Shown here: piece by piece, positions 53,900 to 64,000 of the stretch
How the letters are laid out: each line of letters begins with the position of its first letter
Position numbering within the stretch: the first letter of the stretch is position 1
DNA from: Micrasema longulum
Taxonomy: Eukaryota; Arthropoda; Insecta; Trichoptera; Brachycentridae
NCBI GenBank assembly: GCA_022494885.1
Contig: JAGVSM010004256.1
Location: forward strand, 1-64,000
Direction of reading: 5' to 3'
DNA: 64,000 bases
The notes under the pieces: model-generated
What the model was told of the DNA's origin: nothing
Database searches by the model: none
What the model saw: the letters and a program-made list of their open reading frames with translations, nothing else
Made by a program: the position numbers and the translations under genes

Positions 53900-54390
53900 C
53901 GACTACTGCTGCCATCACGCCATTTCCCCGTAGGGGTAGGCAGGAAGAATGGACTGCCACACACGTCTATCCTGGCACACATTTCTAGCTTATTTCACAT
54001 TCATACATCTTGTCATATCTGCCCTTCGATTCTGCTTGCTTTTGACATGATCAGACTCAAGATTTTGGTTTATCTGATTATGCCACGTCTTCCTTGGTCG
54101 TCCTCGTCTCACGTTAGCGTTCATTTTCGCCATATATACTTGCATCACCATTCTTTCGTCGTCCATTCATTCTAGATGAACAAACCATCTCAGAGACCCT
54201 TTCTTAATCTTATCAGTTATACCCGACTCCAATTTACACACTCGCCTGATTTCATTATTCGTAACCAAGTCATACATTGATTTCTCACACATTCGTCTAA
54301 AAGATCGCATTTCAACCGCGTTCACTCGGCTTTCATCCTTCCTCTGCCAGTTCCATGTTTCATTTCCATACATAAGTGTTATTTAGTAAT
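53900..54390 (-). pseudogene. LINE family L4, C-terminal part
   Basis: The - strand reads MYGNETWNWQRKDESRVNAV, EMRSFRRMCEKSMYDLVTNN, KIKKGSLRWFVHLE, then after a shift GRPRKTWHNQINQNLESDHV and a CGGGGAAATGGCG end near 53920. Collinear with 25240-25690. Confidence 0.8.
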
Positions 54391-54629
54391 TTGAAGTTAC
54401 ATATTATATAATTTAGAATATACGTCATGTGAAAAAAAATAAACGAAATAAAGAGAAAAACATAAATGAATAATACTGATATACTAATTAATATAGAACG
54501 CTGTTTTTACTCGGGTCCAAAAAAATTCTTCAAATTAACTTTGAATTTATTAAATGATATAGTAATTTTAAAAGTTTTAAGTTCATTAGGTAGATTATTC
54601 CCAGGTTATCACTATGAAGAGAAACCAAA

Positions 54630-54805
54630 CAATGGCCCCGAGTCCCAGGCGGTCCTTAAATGGACCAGGGCGCAGGGGTGCGAAGAATCTCCCGGCTCGA
54701 CATAGAACTGTGGAGGAGCTGTTTCGCACTGCTCAGGGTAGGGAAGCTTTCACCCAAGTGATCGTCAACGTCAGGGGGACCCGACATGACACGAAGAAGA
54801 AGGTA
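54630..54805 (+). pseudogene. LINE family L5, 3' fragment
   Basis: ACTGTGGAGGAGCTGTTTCG, CTCAGGGTAGGGAAGC, GTGATCGTCAACGTCAGG and a GAAGAAGAAG tail, parallel to 6290-6415. Frames are broken. Confidence 0.6.
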
Positions 54806-55784
54806 GATTATTATAATTCTTTATTCTTTTGAAAACAAAACTATTTTGACAATAATTAGTGTCGAATTTAGGAATTTTTGTATTATATTAATTTGGTATC
54901 TGATTGACTTACTGATTACAAAATTCTGAACCGCGTTTTAAATATGAGGATTTGCTTCGATTTCGCAAAATTAATTCCGATTGCCGTTTGTCCAATTCAA
55001 ACCATTGCATTGATAAGTAAATCACTTGTATTTTTATTTTGCCTCGATGAAAAATGTTTGTTCTTATATAAATCAGTATGACTAGGAATGGTTCATTTAA
55101 ACATAGAAACTATAGTTAAACGTCTATTTATTATATTTTAATATTAACGTAATATTAAACCTTGATCAATTTGCTTGTACGTGTATTAGGTAATCATTGT
55201 ATAACCAAAATATTTACAGATCGGCCATTACCCTACACCAAGGTGTTGGAAAGATAATAATGTATGATTCAATAGTTAATCAGCTGATTTGTAATAGTCT
55301 TATCAATTACTTATCAGACCTGACCCCTGGTAGGGGTTATGAGGATTATCAATTATCACACGTGATCAGCAATCACACGTACATGATACGTTTAAACTTT
55401 GGCACTAAGCATTATCTTCTCTTAACGAAATTACATTTTAAAAAGATAATAAATGATAAATATAATCCTCCTATTTATAGAACACGAAACACTGGCAATG
55501 AAAATACCTCATATTCTAAAATATTTCATTTATAACTACCCAACTACAAAAACAAAGTTCGAATATATTCGTAGAAAAGAGAGGAAATCAACTTTTAGAG
55601 ATCTGCTTAAAATAATTGTAATTTGTGTACTGTACTTAGTTATTTCATTGGTGATCATTGTGTTTAGAATCTTCTTCTTTTTATTTTTCCTCTCGACGGA
55701 GGATGGAAATCATCGCACCAATTTTTATTTTGTTGGCAGCTGCCCTGAACAAGGACTGAGTGTTACGATGGAACCAGTCACGTA
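54806..55784. other. Stretch without recognised genes
   Basis: Two overlapping + strand frames of 110 and 112 codons (55197-55535, 55453-55785) show no motif. TCTTCTTCTTTTTATTTTTC at 55669 may be the tail of a - strand LINE. Nothing firm. Confidence 0.3.
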
Positions 55785-56020
55785 AGTTCTTTAGCCAAGA
55801 GATGAGGAATACGATTTAAAAAAATTAAATGTTATTTTTAGTATTACAAAAGATCCAGTAAAAATAAACAAATGGGCAAAAATTATAAGGAACTCAAGGA
55901 AAGCATTTAATTGGGAGCCATAAAAAACGAATGTTGTTTGTGAACATTCAAATACAAACTTTAAAAAAAATAACATTCTCTCAATTTTTTAGTATATGCA
56001 TTCTCCTCGAATGCAGCCCT
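55785..56020 (+). pseudogene. THAP-domain-like relic 3
   Basis: Best of three. The + strand reads ITKDPVKINKWAKIIRNSRK then AFNWEP, a stop, KTNVVCEHSNTN. Compare the THAP core W..(I/L)...R..W.PS...VCS.HF. One stop and two lost residues separate it from a normal core. The first CxxC half is not visible. It ends CGAATGCAGCCCTG, immediately before the TTAA element. Confidence 0.5.
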
Positions 56021-56033
56021 GAAAAAATATTAA

Positions 56034-56604
56034 CTCTTGTGTGGCTGTGATGTCACATTAGTTGACATAGGATACAAGATTTGATATATCTCTCTTATTT
56101 TTTTGAAAAATGAATTCGTATTTTCTGTAATCCTAAAATGGACATTTTCACACCCGATTTGCAAAGTATAATTTGTTTAACTATGCTAAATAGTAATACG
56201 AAAAATATTTATCCATGCTACGCAAAGAATGAGTCCGCTAATTCAGCAACACATCTATTCAGATACCTTATACAAGAGAGAGCACGAAGATAAAAATCAT
56301 AACAAGGAAGACAGAGATGCTATTCTGTGGCGGGTGTTGTTTAAAACAGATTCAGTCTTCAGCCGGTTGATGACAGTATGAGGGATGAACGCGCGTAATG
56401 TGAGCGGCGTATTTGTGATTTTTTATTTATTTTGCAATAACAGGGCTAAATTATATGTTTTTTTGAAAAGATTTATTGAAAAGTATGTCTTTATGTTTTT
56501 TTTTTTCAAATGTTTAAACTTTAGAATATTCTATCTTTTACTAGTGGTAACACGATGTTACAACACCGCGCGCAAAGCTATAATTTACCACAGTCCTTTA
56601 AGAG
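56034..56604 (+). mobile_element. TTAA-flanked DNA element, copy 2
   Basis: TTAA at 56030-56033 and 56605-56608. Ends CTCTTGTGTGGCTGTGATG and the complement of CTCTTAAAGGACTGTGG. It sits inside repeat H: the H copy at 45990-46060 runs without it (AACATTTACGCT there, AACATATTTACGCT here just after the element). 571 bp, matching 6829-7464 without its LINE tail. Confidence 0.7.
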
Positions 56605-56780
56605 TTAATAACATATTTACGCTTCTAACTTCTACAGAATAGATTAAAGCTTAAATATACCCATGGCAAAGGTCATCATTTTGATAAAAACCGCACGTAA
56701 ATCGGTCTAGCAGTTATTCGGTCTTTCGGTACACACATATCATTATGAGCATTGCCTCTTATATATAATAGACTAGCGTT
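56605..56780 (+). repeat. Repeat H, right end of copy 2
   Basis: ATATTTACGCTTCTAACTTC, AAAACCGCACGTAAATCGG, TATATATAATAGACTAGCG. Resumes the host repeat beyond the TTAA element. Confidence 0.6.
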
Positions 56781-57359
56781 ATCAATATTGCGTATTGATT
56801 AGGGATTGGGGGTAAGAGAGTCAATCACTACCCACATGTTGTTACACTATAAAATGCGAAACGTAATGTGACATGTGACTGATAAAGTCATGGCTTCTTA
56901 CCCTGACCATCATACAAGGTCGTGGTTCACGCTGCTTATGTTACCATAATTCATAATACTCATTCGTTTCGCGTGCGATTTATCCGCACTTCACGACACT
57001 CCTGATAACAATTGTCCATTAAACACAATAGTTTATTTTCTTCTTAAGTTATGGAGAAAACGTTTAGTAATCGCATTAAAGTATCTACAATATTTATTAA
57101 AAACATTGTTACGATATAAAAAAATGGAAGGTCAATAAAACGCAGAACCATTAAACAGTAGTATTGTGATTGATTTATTTTTATTATCAATCATCATCAT
57201 TTTCGTATTCGCACCCAGTGGTCCATAGGCCACTCTATTAGAACTCAAATCGCAGCGTATCTAGATAATTTTTTTAAAGATTTTTTTTTATGTTAAAAGA
57301 CCTAAATAAGGTGATTACTTTAGAATTTCTCCTGTTAATCCAAAATCTGCTTTTTTATT
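56781..57359. other. Stretch without recognised features
   Basis: No element ends or credible coding frames seen. Confidence 0.35.
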
Positions 57360-57485
57360 GACAAAGGTTTATTATAAATCATTTTTAATCAATATTTCAC
57401 ATGACCCATGCCGGGAATCGAGCCCGAGACTTATTTCTTGGTAGAGAAATTCACTGACCATTAATTACCACGAGGCGGACGTTTC
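57360..57485 (-). mobile_element. tRNA-derived SINE (family 4), decayed
   Basis: The - strand reads CGTCCGCCTCGTGGTAATTA, TGGTCAGTGAATTTC, B box GGGCTCGATTCCC. Insertion of a few bases in the A box region. Head as at 46835. Confidence 0.65.
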
Positions 57486-57537
57486 TTAGGGAGCTGCATT
57501 GGTATAACATACATATGTTGCAGTTAATAAAAAATAT

Positions 57538-57909
57538 ACAGGGTGTTCTTTAAACCCTGTCACATCCGAAACCTCGATGATCAGTACGAGCAAGAAGACA
57601 TATTGGCGCATTAAAATATTTTTTTAGAACGAATAAAATTTAAAAAAATAAAATATCAAAAAAAGCAAATGGTTGCTTACTTCTGCAGGGATGAAACGAG
57701 GAGGGGGAAGGGGGAAGTCTGACACTGCGCCACGCTCCCCTCAACTTCTCCCCTGCAGTTTTGCAGCAAAGCAACCATTTGTTTGTTTAAATATTTTATT
57801 TAAAAAAAATTTCTTTGTTCTAAATATTTTTAAAAATATGCTAATATGTCTTCTTGCCCATACTGACCATCGTGGTTTCAGATGTGACAGGGTTTAAAGA
57901 ACACCCTGT
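57538..57909. mobile_element. 372-bp foldback MITE
   Basis: ACAGGGTGTTCTTTAAACCC at the left, its complement at the right. The pairing goes on through CTGTCACATC.GAAACC and AAGAAGACATATT to the central CTGCAGGG / CCCTGCAG, so nearly the whole length folds. A purine-rich stretch (GAGGAGGGGGAAGGGGGAAG) lies in the middle. No target duplication resolved. Confidence 0.8.
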
Positions 57910-58734
57910 TTATTGTAGTGAATAAATCATATATATTGTAGTTAAATATTAATCTTATTTTTGTTTTAATTGAAAACATGTTTTATATAATTTTCCCAAA
58001 AAGTTTTTAATAAAAAACTCATTTAGGGACATGCAGATTACAATATTTATTTACAGACGTTTTTCTATTTTCAACTATAACATTATTTACAAAAGCAGAA
58101 TAGAAATTGTGAAACACTCAAAATTAAAAGGTGTGAGAAAGTTTCAAATAATTTTAAAATACACATAATACAAGGTATGGAAATGAATTCAAAATGAATT
58201 ATACATAATACAATCTATAAAAGAAAAAATAAGAATAAAAATTTAAAAAAAATATATGATGTATATATACAAGTAGGAGAGTGCAAATGTTAAAAACATA
58301 TAAGAATGAAAAAGTTTTTAAAATTAAGTACCTTACATGAGTGTCATACGGAAGGAAAATCTTCATGTAAATATTATTTATTAACTACGCTGATTGACAA
58401 AATATATTTTTTTGATATAACAAAAACTAAAAAAGGTTATTTTCGTAGAATTTTTCCTGCTTATCTGCTTTCCATTTTTTCCCGCACGTAAGGTTTTAGA
58501 CATAGAATTAAGAAAAGTTCAGAAAGAACGTAGAATCATATTTGAATACCTCAAACTGTGTCCAATAATCCTCCACTATGCCCCAATTTCGTCACGGGCA
58601 TTCGTGATGTCGCCGCGTAATGTTGCACGATGGTAAAAAATCATCATAACACAAATGTAAGGTAAAAAAAAAGCAATCTGTTAATTTCTTTAAAATTTTA
58701 TTGTGCAAGCGGAAATATTGATTGACACAACAGA
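57910..58734. other. Stretch without recognised features
   Basis: A-rich with several short frames. Nothing supportable. Confidence 0.35.
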
Positions 58735-59810
58735 GTTATAATAATAATAATAAATTTTGACCATTTTTATAGCGCCGTTTTCGTGATTAATCACTTCAAG
58801 GGCGTTGTACATTATACTTAATTCTATCAGCTTACTCTTAATTACTATTCACTTACACACTAATTTTATAAATTACCCATACACATATGTATTATGTTTG
58901 TATTCTTTTAAGCAGTAGCACTTTTCAAATCTGGAAACGATTTCACAAATAAATGTGTTTTTAATTTTTTTCTAAAAAGCGATTATGTTGCACAATTTCG
59001 TAGTTCTGAAGGTAAGGCATTCCAGGCCAAAGGTCCGGCTATTGCAAAAGCTCTATCACCAAATTTGGAACTCTGGTTGCGTAATTGGGGTAGTATCACC
59101 TTCCCTACAGCAGAACAGGAGGCTGAGCGGAGAGTGAGGCGCCTATCTGCCAACTCATCCGAAATGCAGAGTTCCTTAAGGTATTGAGGAGCCGTGTTAT
59201 GCATTGTTTTATACATTAACCAACACAGCTTATATTCAACCCTTTCAGGAAAACGTAGCCAGTGCAGACTTTGAAGCAACTGTGTAATATGATCGTACTT
59301 TGATACACCAAAGATCAGCCTAGCAGCTGCATTCAGAATCGACTGCAATCGTTCCATTTTATATTTAGGGAGGCCAGCATATATTCCATTGCAGTAATCG
59401 ACTCGTGATATCACAAATGCGTTCACTAAGAGATGGGCCGCCTCATTAGGTAGATGTTTTCGAATACACTTAATTTGCTTTAGCTGGTCAAAACATGCGC
59501 TGACTGTCTTGCTGATTTGTCTTTCAAGCGAAAGTTCAGCGTCAATATGAACGCCTAAAAGCTTGACATTAGGAATAATAGAAGGTCCGGTGTTTAAAGA
59601 GGAATCTGTTAACATATGTTGCCTTCTTGGTGTTGCAACCCGAAGGTTTTCTATCTTTGATGGATTAAGGATAAGTCGATTTTCAGCCATCCAGTCACCT
59701 ATTTTACCTATACACTGAGTGATGGCTAATTGTAAATTGTCTTTATCCATCGGCTTGCAGAAAAAGTATATTTGGGTATCATCAGCATAACAATGAGCCC
59801 GGAAATGGAT
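58735..59810 (-). pseudogene. L2/CR1-like LINE, RT C-terminal part and 3' UTR
   Basis: The - strand opens at the RT active site FRAHCYADDTQIYFFCKPMD (59808-59750), then 255 open codons: IGDWMAENRLILNPSKIE, KLLGVHIDAELSLERQI, LVNAFVISRVDYCNGIYAGL, LNAAARLIFGVSKYDHIT, HWLRFPERVEYKLCWLMYKT, LAWNALPSELRN. A stop follows at about 58980, with SLFRKKLKTHLFVKSF continuing in frame. The 3' UTR holds AACGGCGCTATA and a complement of GGGCGTTGTAC, and an (ATT)n tail. YADDTQ and the LNAAARLI / LHWLPxxxRxxYKL pattern suggest L2/CR1. Confidence 0.9.
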
Positions 59811-61299
59811 AAGTAAGTATTAATAAGAGTAATTGAATAAATGAACTTTAACTTAAAACATAACACAAAATTTATTTGACTTAAAACGGATATTTTTATA
59901 TCATGTTAAATAATATTTGATGTTTTAACGATAATGTTGGTCAAATTTCTACCACGGCGATGTTTAATCCGAGGTTCAATTTTCATTTTTTCGCTTATTA
60001 GATGAGTAAAGGAGGGTAAAAAAATTTACTACCCTGGCAACACTAACGAAATTTTCATTTGTTTCTTCGACAATCTGACAGATGAAAAAATAATTCATTA
60101 TCAGTATTTGCTACTTTTAAACATTCGTTTGCTAATTACACATGAAATCTGATACTATCCTATTTCTTTAAGATCCTAGGAGTATTTTTACACTTCAAAA
60201 GGACACAACACGGCATAGTTGAATTCAAATAAGGAGTTGGGTACTGAGCGACGTCTACAAAGAAACTAATGGGTCAAAACGTAAACCTACTCATTTATGA
60301 ATAGTTTAGTCGCCTTCTGTTTGATGTGCGTATGCGGTTTCTGGACTATTCTTAATTCTATGGTTTTAGTGTAAAGGTGTTAAAAAACTGAGAAATAATG
60401 TAAGTACATAATTACATGATTTATTAACGAAATATATATTTTTTTCGTTTTTGTTTGCATGTTATTGCTGGCATGTCTCTTTCAAGGAAGTGCGCAAGCA
60501 TTTTTTCGTTTAATTTACCCTATGTAGGACGAATAAAAAAAAAGAACAAAAGGTGATAGAAAAATTCTGCTGTCCGGATTCAGCAGACAAAATTACATAA
60601 GAATCAGCGATAGTAAATCATGTAACAAAATAATTGTAGATCAGTGTTATTCACTAGACAAAAGCGAATATAATATTTATTAGTTACTCAACGTATCGAC
60701 AAAAACAAAATAAACTATTTGAAAAAGTTTTATAAAATGAGTGAAAAATATCAGTTGAATTACAACAGTATGTGATATGCTCCTACTTGAATTGCATTTT
60801 TTTGTCAGTTTTTAAATAATACCTACTTTATTTATTGACACAAAAAATCTGTTTTAATCAATAACAATATTTTAAACATACATTTTGATTCGGTAACGTT
60901 CAATAAATTATATATTATTGTCAGTTTTTATGCCTTCTGTCATAATTTCAATATTTCGACGAGCAATTTAAACTAGAAAATATGTAAATTTTATCGCAAA
61001 TTCAAATAAGCATTAAGGAAAATCATGCAATTTGCGCAAACTTTGTACAGAATTAAAACGCATTCAAGGATACAATGTTATATTTACAATATAAAATAAA
61101 TAATTTATTGAAAAAAAATATGGCGCCGCAAAGTAACATACAATATTATTTATTTTATCACCTCTATATACGTACTCGTATATAACTCAAAATAAACTAT
61201 TGTGTTTGCCTATAAAATATTTTTCTAAAAAAAACAAAAAAAACGTTTACTACAATTTTACACCCATAGCAATTTTAAAACTTCTAAATTTCATTTTAG
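59811..61299. other. Long stretch without recognised features
   Basis: Nearly 1.5 kb with no frames of note, no inverted ends, no tRNA-like boxes seen. Confidence 0.4.
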
Positions 61300-61545
61300 A
61301 TCTTCTTCTTCTAGTGCCTTGCCGGGTCCCCCCGACGTTGGCGATCACTACAGCGAAAGCATATGTATCTGTCCTGCGCTAATTTTACATTTCGCAGCCA
61401 GGACGACTGCTTATTGATGTACTCGCCGTAGTGATTCCTGGGAAAAGACGACCAGAGTGATTTCCTGTTGCCTTCTCTGATTTTAGATATTAAATCGTAG
61501 AATTTACCTTTCCGAGCCTGAACGTAAAAAAAAATTCGCGACTTC
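61300..61545 (-). pseudogene. LINE family L5, 3' fragment
   Basis: The - strand reads QARKGKFYDLISKIREGNRK, SWLRNVKLAQDRYICF, then CCAACGTCGGGGGGACCC and a GAAGAAGAAG end at 61303. SWLRN and the tail match 6215-6420. Confidence 0.6.
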
Positions 61546-61549
61546 CTGG

Positions 61550-61610
61550 GCCTCAATTATGAACGCTATCTTCATCTGTATAATATATCGAGACGGTATA
61601 CTTAACTTCT
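61550..61610 (+). repeat. GGGCC foldback family, left end only
   Basis: GGGCCTCAATTATGAACGC, TATCTTCATCTG, ATATCGAGACGG, as at 22927-22980. Confidence 0.45.
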
Positions 61611-61754
61611 GTACTATCTATATCTTACCTCGGTATGTTCTACCTACTTGCCATATCGACATCATATGATCGAAACAAACCAATGAATGACCGCAAAAGT
61701 TAGTCCGCGTCCCTAACTTAATTAACATTTAAAATAGTTCTGATTTATATTTCA

Positions 61755-62440
61755 TGCTAATATTGTATATGCGACCGTGTGTTTGTTGTGTTTACTTCAC
61801 GTTGCAACGGAGCAACCGATCAATGTTTTTTTTTATTTGTGCCGAAAAAAATATCACTCCGTCGAGAAGATTCTTAGAGGAAAAATGAATTAATATTAAA
61901 ACATAAATCCACCTGGTCCATGAAGAAGTATAGAAATTGAAAAAAATATAAATTTCAGGCGTTGCCAAGTTTGTAGGTGAAATAATTAAATAAGTTAAAT
62001 CTCAACCGCATACATAAAGGTTTCAGCTCTTTAACCTAACAAACATCAATAGATGAAAGAATTTAAGGAATATCGATGTTCAAATATGGGCAGAATAGTG
62101 AATGTTAAACAGTGTGTAAAGTGGCCACTTAAACCAGCCAACGACAGATCACAAGCCCTGTAAATGCCTAGACTTTTAAATTGCCTTCTCTAAAATGTTC
62201 TTCATCTCTGTTGAAAGTTAAAACAGAATAACGATGCAACGTCGCTAAACACTAACGTTTTTTTTTTGCAGAACAATATTTGAAGGACCGGCAATCGACC
62301 AGGCTACTTTTTATCCCGAAAAATATGTCACTCTATTTGGAGAATTATTATTGTTAAACGACAAAATTAATTAATTAACTAATTTCTCCCTTATACTACC
62401 CAAGCGTAGCGGCGGGTAAAAGCTAATATGAAATAAAGTA
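61755..62440 (+). repeat. Insect-type dispersed repeat ending CGGGTAAAAGCTAA, with Rep-1 inside
   Basis: CGTTGCAACGGAGCAACCGA and TCGAGAAGATTCTTAGAGG at the left, TACCCAAGCGTAGCGGCGG and GTAAAAGCTAATATG at the right, resemble a repeat common in Lepidoptera and other insects. Rep-1 splits it. No frame survives. Confidence 0.45.
61904..62217 (+). repeat. Rep-1, single C-B' unit
   Basis: CCACCTGGTCCATGAAGAAG to CATCTCTGTTGAAAG, no A' block. TTAAAACA stands on both sides (61896-61903, 62218-62225). Eight bases of low complexity could be chance. Confidence 0.8.
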
Positions 62441-62879
62441 ATTAGTTATAGCATTTTTTTTACACACTTAAAATCTGTTTTTTATTATAAATTTTATAAA
62501 CATATACTAGTAAACGAAAACAAAATAACATTGCTCTTTACGTAATAAACCCTTTTGAAATGACCCCAAATCTCCAAGCGTAAGCGTTTTGTAAACTTTC
62601 TCTCCTCAAGTTCGTCAACACCTGTGTTACAAAGTACATACTATGACGTACGTCAATGTCTATACCAGACGTACCTTTTATTGATTTTCCAAAAGCCTAG
62701 CGTCTAGCCAGCGAGACCTTCAACCTTACCCCTAATCTAAAGCCTACACGCATAACACGTTCTCAACATTTTATACCCACGCAGATATAAATTTCTATCC
62801 AAACTCATCGAACTGAAAGCAGTGTTGAGAAAAATGAAATTATGTCAATTAAAAGTAGACAAAAGTGTTATCAAATCAA
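62441..62879. other. Stretch without recognised features
   Basis: No element ends or credible coding frames seen. Confidence 0.35.
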
Positions 62880-62940
62880 ATACAGTACTTGTCTATAGAC
62901 ACTTGGACAAACTAAAATATTGTCGATTATTTACGATTCA
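62880..62940 (+). repeat. Rep-1 fragment (block A')
   Basis: ACTTGTCTATAGACACTTGG, ACAAACTAAAATATTGTCG: only the A' end. Confidence 0.55.
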
Positions 62941-63024
62941 CTACTTGAAAATTAATTCAAAACGTTAATTAAAAATAATGTAAATATTTTTTTTAATTTT
63001 TTTTTTACATTTTTACATTTTTTT

Positions 63025-63200
63025 ATTTTTTTTTGCACCACAACAGGCCAGGAGGCCTAATTACAGTGGTGAATTACATCACAGAGCACCCAGGTTTGAG
63101 AGTAATCACATTTTTAATTTTTGTGTTCTCACCGGGAATCGAACCCGGAACCTTCCGTGCGTGAGTCAAGCGTCTTGACCACTACACCACAGAGGCCGCC
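63025..63200 (-). mobile_element. tRNA-derived SINE (family 1)
   Basis: The - strand: GGCGGCCTCTGTGGTGTAGT, B box GGTTCGATTCC, body to TTAGGCCTCCTGGCC, TGTTGTGGTGCAAAAA. Differs from 31227-31402 at only a handful of positions, so the family was probably active recently. Both promoter boxes are at consensus. Confidence 0.9.
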
Positions 63201-63514
63201 ATAATATTAATCGTTAACAAATTATTTTTTACCTTACGTATGTTATTATTGAATGCGTACGTTTATTATAATTTGAGAAGTATCGTAGTACAATACCTAC
63301 TTAAAAATTAACATAATTTACTGTTAGAAACGTTAGTGCAAAAAATATAATCATTATGTTAAAATATTACAAACAAAAAAAATTTTTTTTTATAATTTCG
63401 GTTGTGTCAGAAATATCAAATAGCACGTCATAACGTATTAAAATTATTATTTTAAAGCCATATCGTATGTTATGAGCTTTTTTGCATAAGGTCCCCATTA
63501 CCATTATATATATA
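63201..63514. other. Stretch without recognised features
   Basis: No element ends or credible coding frames seen. Confidence 0.35.
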
Positions 63515-63580
63515 GTTGGATAATTTAAATAGCGCCATTTTTGTGAAAATCACCTCAAGGGCGCTGTTTAATTACCATTA
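63515..63580 (-). mobile_element. L2/CR1-like LINE, 3' end only
   Basis: ATAGCGCCATTTTTGTGAAA, ATCACCTCAAGGGCGCTG, the same 3' stem as at 58765-58815, same orientation. Confidence 0.65.
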
Positions 63581-63725
63581 CTATTCAATAAAATAAAATA
63601 ACATTAGCAACGATACCTTTTTTTTTTTAATATTGTTTAAATTGTATGTCAAATGTTTCCATACCCTGTAAGCTGTGCGCTTTAAATATTAAAAATATAT
63701 GTTGTATGTTGGTAATAAATGTTTA

Positions 63726-63974
63726 TGTACCTCAGAGGCAGACGGATGCAAATCCTAAAGTCAAATGTTTAAACAAAGCCTAAAGAATCTACTTTCTCCT
63801 AGCGATTTATAATAATTTATAGCATTCATTTTTTTTTTATTTTAAAACATTGGTTCTTTCATTATAAGACTTACGTCTCTTCAAAATCAACGGACATGAT
63901 AATAAACTGGATACGAAAATCGAAATGTCATTTCATCGAATTCTGGATTGGCATGCGTCTGCCTTTGAGGTACA
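63726..63974. mobile_element. Foldback element (249 bp) at the window end
   Basis: 63726-63755 and 63945-63974 pair at 27 of 30 positions (TGTACCTCARAGGCAGACG inner part). No frame, no clear target duplication. Confidence 0.65.
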
Positions 63975-64000
63975 GATTTTATCTCAGTCTGCCGTCACTA

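Noticed and set aside
55197..55785. Two overlapping frames of about 110 codons on the + strand
   Set aside because: No motif, different frames over the same DNA, and low-complexity composition toward the end.
1..64000. Bacterial, phage or viral genome features (operons, ribosome binding sites, CRISPR, attachment sites)
   Set aside because: Composition, SINEs with RNA polymerase III boxes, LINE remnants and target duplications all indicate animal nuclear DNA.

Overview
This window is an A+T-rich piece of animal, almost certainly insect, nuclear DNA. I find no convincing host gene, rRNA or functional tRNA. The insect call rests on the repeat content: many 5'-truncated LINEs ending in short A-rich or (ATT)n/(GAA)n tails, tRNA-derived SINEs, pogo-, hAT- and TTAA-flanked elements, and a dispersed repeat beginning CTAGCGGACCCG that resembles ones I know from lepidopteran and hemipteran genomes. 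The species cannot be named from the sequence. All boundaries were placed by eye and may be off by about ten bases.

Layout. 1-7.5 kb: a tandemly duplicated LINE 3' end, a 420-bp TIR element (family D), a SINE, LINE scraps, and a TTAA-flanked element that split one LINE and was then hit by another. 7.5-20 kb: sparse, with SINE2 copies, a pogo/Tigger-like element, a 168-bp MITE with perfect 26-bp TIRs and more LINE tails. 20-29 kb: the first large block of the dominant dispersed repeat (called Rep-1), a frameshifted LINE RT (24.6-25.7 kb), and a LINE whose 3' UTR carries an internal 157-bp tandem repeat. 29-34 kb: two foldback elements and a LINE 3' UTR carrying two SINEs. 34.3-38.7 kb: a three-level nest, in which Rep-1 holds an RTE-like LINE (13-bp target duplication) and that LINE holds a second LINE with an uninterrupted 691-codon RT reading frame, the longest frame in the window. 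39-48 kb: MITEs, adjoining head-to-head SINEs, a LINE inserted in a THAP-relic repeat, and a hairpin with 63-bp perfect arms. 48-57 kb: a 593-bp hAT relic with an 8-bp target duplication and a ZBED/SCAND3-like transposase C-terminus, Rep-1 arrays, and a second TTAA element. 57-64 kb: a 372-bp foldback, an L2/CR1-like LINE fragment, and Rep-1 and SINE copies.

How the parts relate. The window is a record of insertions into insertions, and several relative ages can be read from the nesting. The least explained items are Rep-1, a tandem-capable, inversion-prone dispersed repeat with about nine copies and no reading frame, and the TTAA element, whose two copies share a short reading frame that differs mostly at silent codon positions.
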